NCBI GenBank assembly: GCA_902493155.1
Contig: CABUOE010000011.1
Location: forward strand, 1 to 25,185
Source of the DNA: an uncultured Eubacteriales bacterium
Lineage (GTDB): Bacteria > Bacillota > Clostridia > Oscillospirales > Ruminococcaceae
Direction of reading: 5' to 3'
DNA: 25,185 bases
The notes beneath the pieces were generated by a model. The model saw nothing but the letters and a program-made list of their open reading frames with translations, was not told where the DNA came from and made no database searches. Positions 1 to 8,169 of the stretch are shown piece by piece (the stretch's first letter is position 1; every line of letters begins with the position of its first letter). Both the position numbers and the translations under genes were made by a program.

Positions 1-155
1 CCCGTATACATGAAATCTGCCCCCATGAGACGGATTTTATCGAGGGGCTGAGAAACAGCTACCACTGGTATCTGGAGAATCGGGACGCTATTGTGTTCAA
101 AGAACAGATTGTCTGCAACGAGGAACAAATTCGGCAGAAATTGGGGCTGAAGTGA
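1..155 (+). CDS. C-terminal end of a protein, possibly an NAD-dependent epimerase (SDR)
   Basis: An open frame enters from the left edge and stops at TGA 153-155, giving about 51 residues that end in QKLGLK. The segment ETDFIEGLRNSYHWYLENRD resembles the C-terminal helix of extended short-chain dehydrogenase/epimerase proteins, where an 'EGL/I..T..WYL.N' pattern is common. The Rossmann fold and catalytic Tyr-Lys would lie outside the window, so the assignment rests on this short pattern only. No terminator is evident before the next promoter. Confidence 0.45.
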   Translation, partial: RIHEICPHETDFIEGLRNSYHWYLENRDAIVFKEQIVCNEEQIRQKLGLK

Positions 156-195
156 CGATTTTTATAGCTGTTATGGAAGAAATTTCTTGTTTCTA

Positions 196-224
196 TTGAT
201 TCTACAGAGGTTTCCTGTTATAAT
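196..224 (+). promoter_or_regulatory. Sigma-A promoter of folT and its riboswitch
   Basis: TTGATT (196-201) and TATAAT (219-224) are separated by 17 nt. The expected transcription start near 231 lies just before the first stem of the THF riboswitch, which supports the reading. Confidence 0.75.
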
Positions 225-235
225 AATCCTTACAT

Positions 236-338
236 GAGCAGAGTAGACAAACAGGCGTTAAGTGTCCGGCAGACGGGGAGTTGCTGCCGGGACGAAAAGC
301 GGTATCGCTTGCGGTCTGGTTGTTGCATCCCGCTGTTA
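236..338 (+). promoter_or_regulatory. Tetrahydrofolate (THF) riboswitch
   Basis: The conserved THF aptamer blocks are present in order: AGAGTAGA after the closing stem, GGCGTTAAGTGTC, a GC-rich P3 hairpin (GTCCGGCAG with CTGCCGGGAC), a small AGCG-GTAT-CGCT hairpin, and the TTGCATCC block. The closing stem is AGCAG (237-241) with CTGTT (333-337). This class senses reduced folates and is known upstream of folT and folate genes in Firmicutes. Here it sits in the leader of folT, which fits exactly. Confidence 0.93.
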
Positions 339-356
339 CAATCTAAAATGAGGCAA

Positions 357-398
357 ATACCTCTTTGCGATGTACAGCAAATTTATCTAAGGAGGTAT
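357..398 (+). promoter_or_regulatory. Putative expression platform: anti-Shine-Dalgarno pairing with the folT ribosome site
   Basis: ATACCTCTTT (357-366) can pair over 10 positions, with one G-U, with the ribosome site AAGGAGGTAT (389-398) of folT. A competing small hairpin, GAGG (350-353) with CCTC (360-363), would free the site. This points to control of translation initiation rather than transcription termination, since no terminator with a T-run lies between aptamer and gene. The pairing is seen; the switching is inferred. Confidence 0.6.
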
Positions 399-403
399 CT
401 GCT

Positions 404-976
404 GTGAGAGTATTATACTTTTTCAAAACCCTGGGAAGAAAGTTTGTGGATTCCACAATGGAATTCAAACGCCTGCGTTCCCTCACTGGAATGGGACTGC
501 TGCTCGCTTTGAGCATTGTACTTTCCTTTTTTACCGTTCAGGTAACGCCTTCGATTAAAATCGGGGTGGGTTATCTTGTGACGGCGCTGCTGGGTATGAT
601 GTATGGCCCGGTTGCCGGAGGATTGGCCGCCGGAGCAGGGGATATTATCAAATATGTCATCAAACCCACCGGTCCCTTTTTCCCCGGATATACCCTGAAC
701 GCCATTTTGGGCGGCGTGATTTACGGCTTATTCTTCTACAAGATGAAGCCCAGTCTGCCCAAAGCCATCGGAGCCAAGGTGACCGTTACCTTTTTCGTCA
801 ACATCATCCTTGGAACACTCTGGAGCGCCATCCTTTACAACAAAGCGTTTTGGGGAATTTTAGGCGCGCGGGTAATCAAAAACCTTACTTTGCTTCCTAT
901 TGAGATTGCACTGCTGTTTATTGTGCTGACGGTTGTGGTAAAAATCGTACAGCGGGGCAAAATTAAAGCAGTTTAA
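404..976 (+). CDS. folT: ECF transporter S component, folate-specific (FolT)
   Basis: This 190-residue integral membrane protein has about six hydrophobic segments, as usual for S components of energy-coupling factor transporters. It binds folate outside the cell and works with a shared EcfA/A'/T module that is not encoded here. The N-terminus FFKTLGRKFVDS and the stretch GPVAGGLAAGAGDIIKYVIK are typical of the FolT family. GTG at 404 is chosen because AAGGAGG (389-395) lies 8 nt upstream; the longer frame from TTG 365 has no ribosome site, and ATG 458 would cut family-typical residues. The THF riboswitch upstream independently supports the folate substrate. A terminator follows directly. Confidence 0.9.
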   Translation: MRVLYFFKTLGRKFVDSTMEFKRLRSLTGMGLLLALSIVLSFFTVQVTPSIKIGVGYLVTALLGMMYGPVAGGLAAGAGDIIKYVIKPTGPFFPGYTLNAILGGVIYGLFFYKMKPSLPKAIGAKVTVTFFVNIILGTLWSAILYNKAFWGILGARVIKNLTLLPIEIALLFIVLTVVVKIVQRGKIKAV

Positions 977-990
977 ATAATGAGTGAAAA

Positions 991-1019
991 AAGCCAGCCG
1001 AAAAATCGGCCGGCTTTTC
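991..1019 (+). terminator. Rho-independent terminator of folT
   Basis: AGCCAGCCG and CGGCCGGCT form a 9-bp stem with one mismatch around an AAAAAT loop, followed by TTTTCT. It begins 14 nt after the folT stop codon. Confidence 0.85.
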
Positions 1020-1104
1020 TATTATGGAATGCAGAAGAGAGCATACCCCAAGGGGATACACAAGAATAAGATAAAGTTTTACTGATTGCATGAAGGGTTA
1101 GTCA

Positions 1105-1144
1105 TTGACTTATCGCTTTAAAGCTGCTATACTTTAAAGCGATA
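1105..1144 (+). promoter_or_regulatory. tyrA promoter overlapped by a 13-bp inverted repeat (probable operator)
   Basis: TTGACT (1105-1110) and TATACT (1128-1133) are 17 nt apart. A perfect inverted repeat, TATCGCTTTAAAG (1111-1123) and CTTTAAAGCGATA (1132-1144), covers the spacer and the end of the -10 box through the expected start point. Each arm also holds the self-complementary core CTTTAAAG. A dimeric repressor bound here would block RNA polymerase. Which protein binds is unknown. Confidence 0.7.
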
Positions 1145-1181
1145 TAGAAATTTTAGGTGCTAAGCCGGAAAGGAAAAATCC

Positions 1182-2009
1182 ATGAAAATTGGTGTAGTAG
1201 GGTTGGGCCTCATTGGGGGTTCCTTTTGCCGGGCGATCAAAGCAAAAACCAACCATCAATGCCTGGGGATGGATCGGGATTCCGGCACCCTTCAAGAAGC
1301 GCTAAAAGTCGGGGCCATTGACGGTATATTGGAAGTACAGGGCTTGCAGGATTGTGATTTAATCATTGTGTGCCTCCATCCGAAGCAGACGATTGCCTTT
1401 TTAACGGAGCACGCAGGCGATTTTAAAAAGGACGGTATTGTCATCGACAGTTGCGGCATCAAAACGGCGGTGGTGGAAGCGGCGGAAAATCTGCTTGGCC
1501 AGAATGGCGTGACTTTTATCGGGACACATCCCATGGCGGGACGAGAATTTTCTGGGTTTGCATATTCTCTGCCGGATTTGTACGAAGGGGCAAGCTTTAT
1601 TATGACCCCTATGCCGGATACCGATGCAGAAAAACTGAAGACGGTCAAAGATTTGGCCAAAGCCCTTGGCTTTTCCCGTATCGTCATTACCGACTGCCGG
1701 ACGCATGACGAGACCATCGCTTTTACCTCTCAAATTGCCCACGTGATATCCAACGCTTATGTAAAAAGCCCCACGCTGCAGAACCAGAGCGGGTTCTCGG
1801 CCGGGAGTTTCCAGGATCTGAGCCGAGTGGCCAAGCTCAACGAGGACATGTGGACGGATTTGTTTTTGATGAACCGGGAGCCGCTCCTGTTCGAGCTGGA
1901 CACCATCATGAAGCATTTGCAGGAATATCGGGAAGTGTTGGAGCGGCAAGATAAAGAGGGGCTTAAAAGCCTTCTGAGAGACGGCAGAATTTTAAAGGAA
2001 AACGCATAA
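1182..2009 (+). CDS. tyrA: Prephenate dehydrogenase (TyrA)
   Basis: This enzyme oxidatively decarboxylates prephenate to 4-hydroxyphenylpyruvate with NAD(P)+, the committed step to tyrosine. The 275-residue protein starts with the nucleotide-binding glycine motif GVVGLGLIGGS. It has the catalytic-region motif THPMAGRE near residue 117 and the helical dimerisation segment with SQIAHVISNAYV. It is a single-domain form: there is no fused chorismate mutase and no C-terminal ACT domain, so feedback control through ACT is not expected. ATG 1182 has GGAAAGGAAAAATCC just upstream. A chorismate mutase fusion lies convergent on the other strand, supplying the preceding reaction. Confidence 0.93.
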   Translation: MKIGVVGLGLIGGSFCRAIKAKTNHQCLGMDRDSGTLQEALKVGAIDGILEVQGLQDCDLIIVCLHPKQTIAFLTEHAGDFKKDGIVIDSCGIKTAVVEAAENLLGQNGVTFIGTHPMAGREFSGFAYSLPDLYEGASFIMTPMPDTDAEKLKTVKDLAKALGFSRIVITDCRTHDETIAFTSQIAHVISNAYVKSPTLQNQSGFSAGSFQDLSRVAKLNEDMWTDLFLMNREPLLFELDTIMKHLQEYREVLERQDKEGLKSLLRDGRILKENA

Positions 2010-2037
2010 AAAGGAACGGATAAAAATCCGTTCCTTT
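2010..2037. terminator. Bidirectional terminator between tyrA and the chorismate mutase fusion
   Basis: AAGGAACGGA (2011-2020) and TCCGTTCCTT form a perfect 10-bp stem, with A-runs on one side and T-runs on the other, so it can end both convergent transcripts. It starts directly at the tyrA stop codon and ends 14 nt before the stop of the opposing gene. Confidence 0.88.
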
Positions 2038-2050
2038 TTACGTTAAAACG

Positions 2051-2839
2051 TTATGTATTGGATTTAAGCGGCAGTTGATAAACCTGTAACGCTCCGCTCC
2101 AATCGTCGAAGGTCAACGTTTTTCGCAGATGATAGCCGGCTTTTTCCAACACGTGACAGGAGACGGTGTGGTCAGCAACTACATAGGCTAGCAAGGAATC
2201 CGCCTGCATAAAGTGGGCGGCCATATCCTTGGCGGCTAAGAGGATTTCAGCAGCATAGCCCTGGTTCCAACTGTCCGGCGCCGTAAACAGGCTGATATCG
2301 ACTGCGGCGGGGGCTTCTTCCGAAGCTTTGAGGGCAAAGACGCCGATGAATTCGCCGGTTTGCGCCAGCAGAACTTTGTAGGCTAAGTTTCCCGGCCTGC
2401 AGTAATCCGCAATCAGGCTGCGGGTTTCTTCCACGGTGTTGTGAGTGTCAAAACGCATATATTTGGTGACTTCCGGGTTGGAAGTCAGGGAAAAGACCGG
2501 TTCGGCATCGTCGGGGGACAGGGGCAGAAGCAACAGCCGATCGGTTTTGACAGCGGGTACAGGGGCGGAGGGACCGTCTCCTACGATGGACTGCTGATAG
2601 CTGCGGCTCAAGTTCAGCAAACAGTTGAAAAACTCCATATCATAGGTGGAAAACTCTGTTTGAGCGTTTGATTTCACCCATTCGAGGATTTCTACTTCCC
2701 GGGCGGGGACAAAAATATCCATATGGTGTTCTTTTTTATATTCCGCTACCTGACCGCAGAGTTGCATCCGCTTTTCAAATAAGCGTAGCAGTTCCTCATT
2801 GAGGGCGTTGATTTGGGCTCGGATTTGTTCCAGTTCCAT
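2051..2839 (-). CDS. Chorismate mutase (AroQ type)-GNAT acetyltransferase fusion
   Basis: Residues 1-85 form an all-helical AroQ chorismate mutase, converting chorismate to prephenate. The active-site pattern is complete: Arg7, Arg24, Lys35, Arg47-Glu48 and a Gln near residue 83. Residues about 98-255 are a RimJ/RimL-like GNAT N-acetyltransferase, beginning with TDRLLLLPLSPDDAEPVF and carrying the region WNQGYAAEILLAAKDMA that would bind acetyl-CoA. GNAT homologues of this type N-acetylate amino groups; the substrate here is unknown. The start ATG has AAGGAAG with a 6-nt gap. The gene converges on tyrA, which uses prephenate. Mutase domains usually fuse to prephenate dehydratase, prephenate dehydrogenase or DAHP synthase, so this partner is unusual. 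Confidence 0.85.
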   Translation of the reverse strand: MELEQIRAQINALNEELLRLFEKRMQLCGQVAEYKKEHHMDIFVPAREVEILEWVKSNAQTEFSTYDMEFFNCLLNLSRSYQQSIVGDGPSAPVPAVKTDRLLLLPLSPDDAEPVFSLTSNPEVTKYMRFDTHNTVEETRSLIADYCRPGNLAYKVLLAQTGEFIGVFALKASEEAPAAVDISLFTAPDSWNQGYAAEILLAAKDMAAHFMQADSLLAYVVADHTVSCHVLEKAGYHLRKTLTFDDWSGALQVYQLPLKSNT

Positions 2840-2921
2840 GTTCCACTTCCTTGAAAAATGATAATAGTATTTGAAAACCTGATACCTTAAAGATGTGTGA
2901 GGAGTGACAGCCGCGTTTTTC

Positions 2922-5129
2922 CTAAAAACAGAGCTTCACCAGGGCATATCCTGAGAACAGATCTGCGGGGATGGTGATCTCATATCCGTCTTCTCCGATT
3001 TTGCGAATCGGTATTTCCCGTTCTGCGTCTATTTCAGGAGAGGCGATAGTTGCCTTTACCTTCTCTCCCAACTGGACGTGATCCAGTTTTACCACAAGTT
3101 CCGGGAGAAGTTTTCTGTCCGGGTCCGTATCCATGAACTGGGGAAGGGGCTCATCTACCTCTACGTAACTGTCCGTCTTGGAGATCATATTAGCTGTATT
3201 CACCAGGTGGAGCGCCATTCCGGGATGTACTCGGTACAGAGTGGGAACAATGTCCGGAGCGCCCACGACAGAGATCCTTTTTCCAGCCAGCAGGGACACC
3301 ATTCCGCCGTTTTCCTGTTTCATAGCGTCGATCTGGGCGCCTTCCACAAATGTTTTTTCGTCCGGGTTTGGATTTTTCCAGGCGGCGGGCTGGATAGGAT
3401 TGTCACCAGTTTCACCGGAGAAGAAAATAATTTTTCCCTTGCCGATGGATTCGATGACACCGGCGCAGAATCCGTCTTTGGTCTTGGCAAAAGGAACGCC
3501 CGATGTTTCCACAAAGATATTGTGTACCAGAGCTTTTTTTAGTTTCAGCGTTTTTCCGTTATAGTTGACCGTGACCGGGGTTTGCGCTTGGAGGGGACTG
3601 ACCTTTGACTGCATCCCCAAAATTTTGAGGGCCGTATTTAAATCGCGCCGCTGATAGGTATCATTCTTTTCCGCAAAAACACCGGAAATGTACAGGGTGC
3701 CGCCCCGCTCAACATATTCTTTCAGCTTCAGCAATTCGGCATGATCCATCGCCTCGACGCTGATTACCGCAATCATCTTATGCTGGCACAGCACATCGAT
3801 ACTGTCTTCTTCAAAAACCATATCGCAGCCGATACCGGATACATAAGCGGATTCGATATAGCTCATCAATGGCTTCATAAACTTGCGTGGAGCGTCGTGA
3901 TCGCAGTAGTCGCGGGTTTTTTTGGAAAAATAGAAGGAGATATCGCTGATTTTATCAGGCTCGAAGTAAAATTCTTCGTTCTTTTTCTCAAAAGTCCGGT
4001 AATCTTTGTCAAACAGAATGGGGATTGTGCCGTTGGTACCGGTAAAGAGCTGCCCCCAGGATCGGGACAATGCCCAGCCCGCATAGGTGCTGTCTTTTGT
4101 GGAAGGGTACATCAGCGCCATAGAGGGCACATTGTATCGGCGGGCGAGGGCATAGCGGTGAACCGCTTCACCAGCAAAGCAAACATAAGACTCCCGAATA
4201 ATGCCGCAGCACTCCTGGAAAATATAATCCCAAAGGGGAGCGCCGCCTTCAAAGCCGTAGCAGGTGGTATCAAAGGGCAGTACTTCGGCGCAGTATGCGG
4301 GACGCATAGGGTCAAAGCCCAGACTTTGATAGAATGCATCCAATCTGAAATGGAAATCTGCGCTGCTCTGTTTTTTGAACTTTTTCCAGGCAATGTAGAC
4401 AGGATCGCTGTAATTTTCATAGAAAGCGGCCCAGTTTTCCGGCGAGGGGAGTTCATAGCCGGTTTCGTTTCTAAATTTTTCGCGGCAGTATTCACAGGTA
4501 CAGGCGGTGCCTCCGCCAAACCACTGTACATCGTCGTTCATAATTCCGTCGACACCGGTGGCGATGATTTTTGCCAAGTGTTCTTTGTAGGAAGTTTCAT
4601 AGGCCGGATGGTTAAAGCAGTGAGCGTTTCCGGTATAGTGCTTGAAAATCCAGTCCATGTTTTTTCCTTCGGTGTGGATATAGGAACTGAGGGCCTTTTT
4701 TCCGGAACTGCCGTCTATTTGGGCGAAATCATCCATTCTCGCTCCGCCCAGTATGGGATTTGCTTGAGACGTTTCAAAAAAGTTAGGGAACTCGTCCAGA
4801 TCCTTATAGGTTTGACCTTTTTTAACGTTTCCCCAGTCCGATCCCAGAATGGGCGCATAGGTCAGATGGGTACTGTGATGCTCAATAACTTTAATGCCGT
4901 ACTTATGAAATGCCTCGGTAATTTTCCCGATCATTTTAACGATGTCGTCCCAATAGGCCCAAAAAGAATACCTAAAATGGGAGCCGAAGAGGATAATGGT
5001 GGTAATCCCATTCTCCTTATATTCCTTAGCATCTTTTTCAAATTTTTCACTGTCCCACTGAAAAATCTTTTCCGCTCCAAACCAGTACCAGCCGAATCGT
5101 TCATTCCATGCGTCAAAATTTTTTTCCAT
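2922..5129 (-). CDS. Putative glycoside hydrolase-like protein (GHL6/GH42-like barrel plus GATase-like domain)
   Basis: About 735 residues, cytoplasmic, with no signal peptide. The N-terminal half looks like a TIM barrel of the 'hypothetical glycosyl hydrolase' class, with ITTIILFGSHFRYSFW and the acidic motif GVDGIMNDDVQWFGGG followed by a Cys pair CTCEYC. The middle region (EEDSIDVLCQHKMIAVISVE, then YVERGGTLYISG) resembles the GATase-like trimerisation domain of GH42 beta-galactosidases. The C-terminus is beta-rich. The substrate cannot be read from the sequence. The start is uncertain: ATG 5129 is used because homology-like sequence begins there, but it has only a distant GAGG. ATG 5156 and TTG 5162 are in frame and also lack a ribosome site. 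It has its own strong promoter. Confidence 0.65.
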   Translation of the reverse strand: MEKNFDAWNERFGWYWFGAEKIFQWDSEKFEKDAKEYKENGITTIILFGSHFRYSFWAYWDDIVKMIGKITEAFHKYGIKVIEHHSTHLTYAPILGSDWGNVKKGQTYKDLDEFPNFFETSQANPILGGARMDDFAQIDGSSGKKALSSYIHTEGKNMDWIFKHYTGNAHCFNHPAYETSYKEHLAKIIATGVDGIMNDDVQWFGGGTACTCEYCREKFRNETGYELPSPENWAAFYENYSDPVYIAWKKFKKQSSADFHFRLDAFYQSLGFDPMRPAYCAEVLPFDTTCYGFEGGAPLWDYIFQECCGIIRESYVCFAGEAVHRYALARRYNVPSMALMYPSTKDSTYAGWALSRSWGQLFTGTNGTIPILFDKDYRTFEKKNEEFYFEPDKISDISFYFSKKTRDYCDHDAPRKFMKPLMSYIESAYVSGIGCDMVFEEDSIDVLCQHKMIAVISVEAMDHAELLKLKEYVERGGTLYISGVFAEKNDTYQRRDLNTALKILGMQSKVSPLQAQTPVTVNYNGKTLKLKKALVHNIFVETSGVPFAKTKDGFCAGVIESIGKGKIIFFSGETGDNPIQPAAWKNPNPDEKTFVEGAQIDAMKQENGGMVSLLAGKRISVVGAPDIVPTLYRVHPGMALHLVNTANMISKTDSYVEVDEPLPQFMDTDPDRKLLPELVVKLDHVQLGEKVKATIASPEIDAEREIPIRKIGEDGYEITIPADLFSGYALVKLCF

Positions 5130-5181
5130 ATTATGATACACGCCCTCTACTGTCATAATCAAAATTGGGTTTGTCTAGTAG

Positions 5182-5210
5182 AACATAGCATAATAAAAAT
5201 GGTATGTCAA
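5182..5210 (-). promoter_or_regulatory. Sigma-A promoter of the glycoside hydrolase-like gene
   Basis: On the minus strand a perfect TTGACA (5210-5205) and TATGTT (5187-5182) are separated by 17 nt. The predicted start near 5175 leaves a short leader before the candidate start codons at 5156 and 5129. Confidence 0.7.
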
Positions 5211-5302
5211 GGCTTATTGTCCACAAATTTTTTCGATATCTTTCGGACTCATTTTTTACCTGGGACGTCCATTGCAACCAAAACTTGTTAATAGAACAGC
5301 AA

Positions 5303-5347
5303 AAGAGCGTGCCCGCTCAACTAATATAGTTGAGGGCACGCTCTTTA
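5303..5347 (-). terminator. Terminator downstream of ppdK
   Basis: AAAGAGCGTGCC pairs with GGCACGCTCTTT (12 bp) and CTCAAC with GTTGAG (6 bp), with a two-base CG bulge and a TAATATA loop. On the minus strand it follows the ppdK stop by 26 nt and continues into TTTT. Confidence 0.8.
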
Positions 5348-5373
5348 GTAAACTTAGATACTGTTTTGCAGCC

Positions 5374-8004
5374 TTATTTAGAGGATTTGATAGCAGCCTG
5401 AGCAGCAGCCAAACGAGCAATCGGAACGCGGAAAGGAGAACAGGAAACGTAATCCAAACCAATGCTATGGCAGAACTCAACGGAAACAGGATCGCCGCCA
5501 TGCTCACCGCAGATACCGCAGTGAATGTTGGGACGAGTCTCTTTGCCGAGTTTTACAGCCATTTTCATCAATTTGCCTACGCCGTCCTGGTCAAGTTTTG
5601 CGAAAGGATCGTTTTCGTAAATCTTTTTGTCGTAGTAAGCGGTGAGGAATTTGCCGGCGTCGTCACGGCTGAAACCGAAGGTCATCTGAGTCAAATCGTT
5701 GGTACCAAAGCAGAAGAATTCAGCCTCGGTGGCGATTTCGTCAGCGGTCAAGCAAGCTCTGGGAATTTCCATCATGGTGCCGACTTCGTATTTGAGATCG
5801 GTACCTGCCGCAGCGATTTCCGCATCGGCAGTAGCAACTACTACATCTTTGACGTATTTCAGCTCTTTTACTTCGCCGGTCAAGGGAATCATGATTTCGG
5901 GAACAATGTTCCAATCAGGATGCGCTTTCTTCACGTTGATGGCAGCGCGGATGACAGCGGAAGTCTGCATTTTTGCAATTTCGGGGTAGGTTACTGCCAG
6001 ACGGCATCCACGATGACCCATCATGGGGTTGAACTCATGGAGGCTGGAGATGATATTCTTGATATCCTCAACAGTTTTGCCCTGAGCTTTTGCGAGAGCA
6101 GCAATATCGGCTTCCTCAGTGGGAACGAATTCGTGCAGAGGAGGATCGAGGAAACGGATGCAGACAGGATTGCCTTCCAAAGCCTCATAGAGTTTCTCAA
6201 AGTCGCCCTGCTGATAGGGGAGGATCTTAGCGAGAGCTGCTTCTCTTTCCTCTGCGGTATCAGAGCAGATCATTTCACGGAAAGCAGCGATTCTCTCTGC
6301 CTCAAAGAACATGTGCTCGGTACGGCAAAGGCCGATACCCTCAGCGCCCAGTTCTCTTGCTTTCTTAGCGTCAGCAGGAGTATCGGCGTTGGTGCGTACT
6401 TTCAGGGTTCTGAACTCGTCGGCCCAAGCCATGATGCGGCCGAATTCGCCAGCGATCTCAGCGTCAACGGTGGGGATGATACCGTCGTAGATGTTACCGG
6501 TAGAACCGTCGATGGAGATGTAATCGCCTTCATGGAAGGTTTTACCACCGAGGGTAAACTTTTTGTTTTCTTCGTCCATGATGATGTCACCACAACCGGA
6601 TACACAGCAGGTACCCATACCACGGGCAACAACAGCAGCGTGAGAAGTCATACCGCCGCGAACGGTGAGGATACCCTGAGAAGCCTTCATACCGGTGATA
6701 TCTTCAGGAGAAGTCTCCAGACGGACGAGGACGACTTTTTCGCCTCTTGCGTTCCAGGCTTCTGCGTCTTCAGCGGTGAATACAGCTTTACCGCAGGCAG
6801 CTCCGGGAGAAGCACCCAAGCCTTTGCCCATAGGAGTAGCGGCTTTCAAAGCCTTGGTGTCGAACTGAGGATGGAGCAGAGTGTCCAGGTTACGGGGATC
6901 GATCATGGCAACAGCCTGTTTCTTGTCGATCATGCCTTCGTCTACCAGGTCGCAGGCGATTTTGAGAGCGGCTTTCGCGGTTCTCTTACCATTTCTGGTC
7001 TGGAGCATGAAGAGTTTGCCGTGTTCAACGGTGAACTCCATGTCCTGCATATCTCTGTAGTGGTCTTCCAAAGTAGCGCAAACTTCTTTGAACTGTTTGA
7101 AAGCTTCCGGGAATTTGTCAGCCATTTCAGCGATGGGCATAGGAGTGCGGACGCCGGCAACAACGTCTTCGCCCTGTGCGTTGGTGAGGAACTCACCCAT
7201 CAGGCCGGGTTCGCCGGTAGCGGGGTCACGGGTAAATGCAACACCGGTACCGCAATCGTCGCCCATATTGCCGAATGCCATCATCTGAACGTTGACAGCA
7301 GTACCCCAGGAATAAGGAATATCGTTGTCACGACGGTATACGTTTGCGCGGGGGTTATCCCAGGAGCGGAATACAGCCTCAACTGCGCCCATGAGCTGCT
7401 CTTTGGGGTCAGAGGGGAAGTCCTGGCCGATTTTCGATTTGTATTCGGCTTTAAACTGACCAGCGAGGGTTTTGAGGTCGTCAGCGGTCAGATCAACGTC
7501 CTGTGTAACGCCTTTTTCCGCTTTCATCTTGTCGATGAGCTCTTCGAAGTACTTTTTGCCGACTTCCATAACAACGTCGGAGTACATCTGGATAAATCTT
7601 CTGTAGCAGTCCCAAGCCCAGCGAGGATTGCCGGACATTTCGGACATTACTTCGACAACTTCTTCATTAAGACCCAGGTTCAGGATGGTATCCATCATAC
7701 CGGGCATGGAAGCGCGCGCACCGGAACGAACGGAAACAAGGAGGGGATTATTTTTGTCGCCGAATTTTTTGCCGGTGATGCTCTCCATCTTGTCGATGTA
7801 TTCCATGATCTGAGCCTGGATATCATCGTTGATTTTTCTGCCGTCTTCATAGTACTGTGTGCAAGCCTCTGTTGTAACGGTGAAGCCCTGAGGAACGGGA
7901 AGACCGATATTGGTCATCTCAGCCAGGTTTGCACCTTTACCGCCGAGAAGCTCACGCATGGTTGCGTTACCTTCCGAGAACAGGTAAACATACTTTTTCT
8001 GCAT
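5374..8004 (-). CDS. ppdK: Pyruvate, phosphate dikinase
   Basis: The enzyme interconverts pyruvate + ATP + Pi with PEP + AMP + PPi. At 876 residues it has the normal bacterial length. The N-terminal ATP-grasp domain begins KKYVYLFSEGNATMRELLGG and contains GGKGANLAEM. The swivelling phosphohistidine domain carries GGMTSHAAVVARGMGTCCV, with the catalytic His at about residue 450. The C-terminal PEP/pyruvate barrel ends with HCGICGEHGGDPVSVEF, which holds the active-site Cys. ATG 8004 follows GGAGG with a 9-nt gap. In anaerobic Clostridia it commonly serves PPi-linked glycolysis or PEP synthesis. The opposite strand is also open for more than 900 codons, but that is a shadow. Confidence 0.97.
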   Translation of the reverse strand: MQKKYVYLFSEGNATMRELLGGKGANLAEMTNIGLPVPQGFTVTTEACTQYYEDGRKINDDIQAQIMEYIDKMESITGKKFGDKNNPLLVSVRSGARASMPGMMDTILNLGLNEEVVEVMSEMSGNPRWAWDCYRRFIQMYSDVVMEVGKKYFEELIDKMKAEKGVTQDVDLTADDLKTLAGQFKAEYKSKIGQDFPSDPKEQLMGAVEAVFRSWDNPRANVYRRDNDIPYSWGTAVNVQMMAFGNMGDDCGTGVAFTRDPATGEPGLMGEFLTNAQGEDVVAGVRTPMPIAEMADKFPEAFKQFKEVCATLEDHYRDMQDMEFTVEHGKLFMLQTRNGKRTAKAALKIACDLVDEGMIDKKQAVAMIDPRNLDTLLHPQFDTKALKAATPMGKGLGASPGAACGKAVFTAEDAEAWNARGEKVVLVRLETSPEDITGMKASQGILTVRGGMTSHAAVVARGMGTCCVSGCGDIIMDEENKKFTLGGKTFHEGDYISIDGSTGNIYDGIIPTVDAEIAGEFGRIMAWADEFRTLKVRTNADTPADAKKARELGAEGIGLCRTEHMFFEAERIAAFREMICSDTAEEREAALAKILPYQQGDFEKLYEALEGNPVCIRFLDPPLHEFVPTEEADIAALAKAQGKTVEDIKNIISSLHEFNPMMGHRGCRLAVTYPEIAKMQTSAVIRAAINVKKAHPDWNIVPEIMIPLTGEVKELKYVKDVVVATADAEIAAAGTDLKYEVGTMMEIPRACLTADEIATEAEFFCFGTNDLTQMTFGFSRDDAGKFLTAYYDKKIYENDPFAKLDQDGVGKLMKMAVKLGKETRPNIHCGICGEHGGDPVSVEFCHSIGLDYVSCSPFRVPIARLAAAQAAIKSSK

Positions 8005-8169
8005 TATTATCTACCTCCAAAATTTTATACACAATTACAAGTCCGCTGACAGCATTTCTCAAAAAAAGGGAAAAGGTCCGCGAACAAGAACGGTTACACG
8101 ATATAAAAAATTTTTGCCCAAACAAGCCGAATTATGCAGTTTTTTCCAACTTATTTCAGTCACTGTTTC

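Noticed and set aside
365..403. Upstream extension of folT to TTG 365
   Set aside because: It has no ribosome site and would translate the anti-ribosome-site leader; AAGGAGG fits GTG 404.
5215..5255. Minus-strand peptide MSPKDIEKICGQ followed by a stop, resembling the first residues of a LacI-type helix-turn-helix
   Set aside because: Only 12 codons, weak ribosome site, and it ends directly at the -35 box of the next gene; could be chance or a remnant and cannot be supported.
3741..5291. A 516-codon plus-strand frame opposite the glycoside hydrolase-like gene
   Set aside because: No family resemblance and no ribosome site; the minus-strand frame has a consensus promoter and domain motifs.
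5272..8049. A 925-codon open frame on the plus strand opposite ppdK
   Set aside because: It is the antisense shadow of a highly biased, conserved gene; no ribosome site, no recognisable domain, and it runs through the ppdK terminator and start region.
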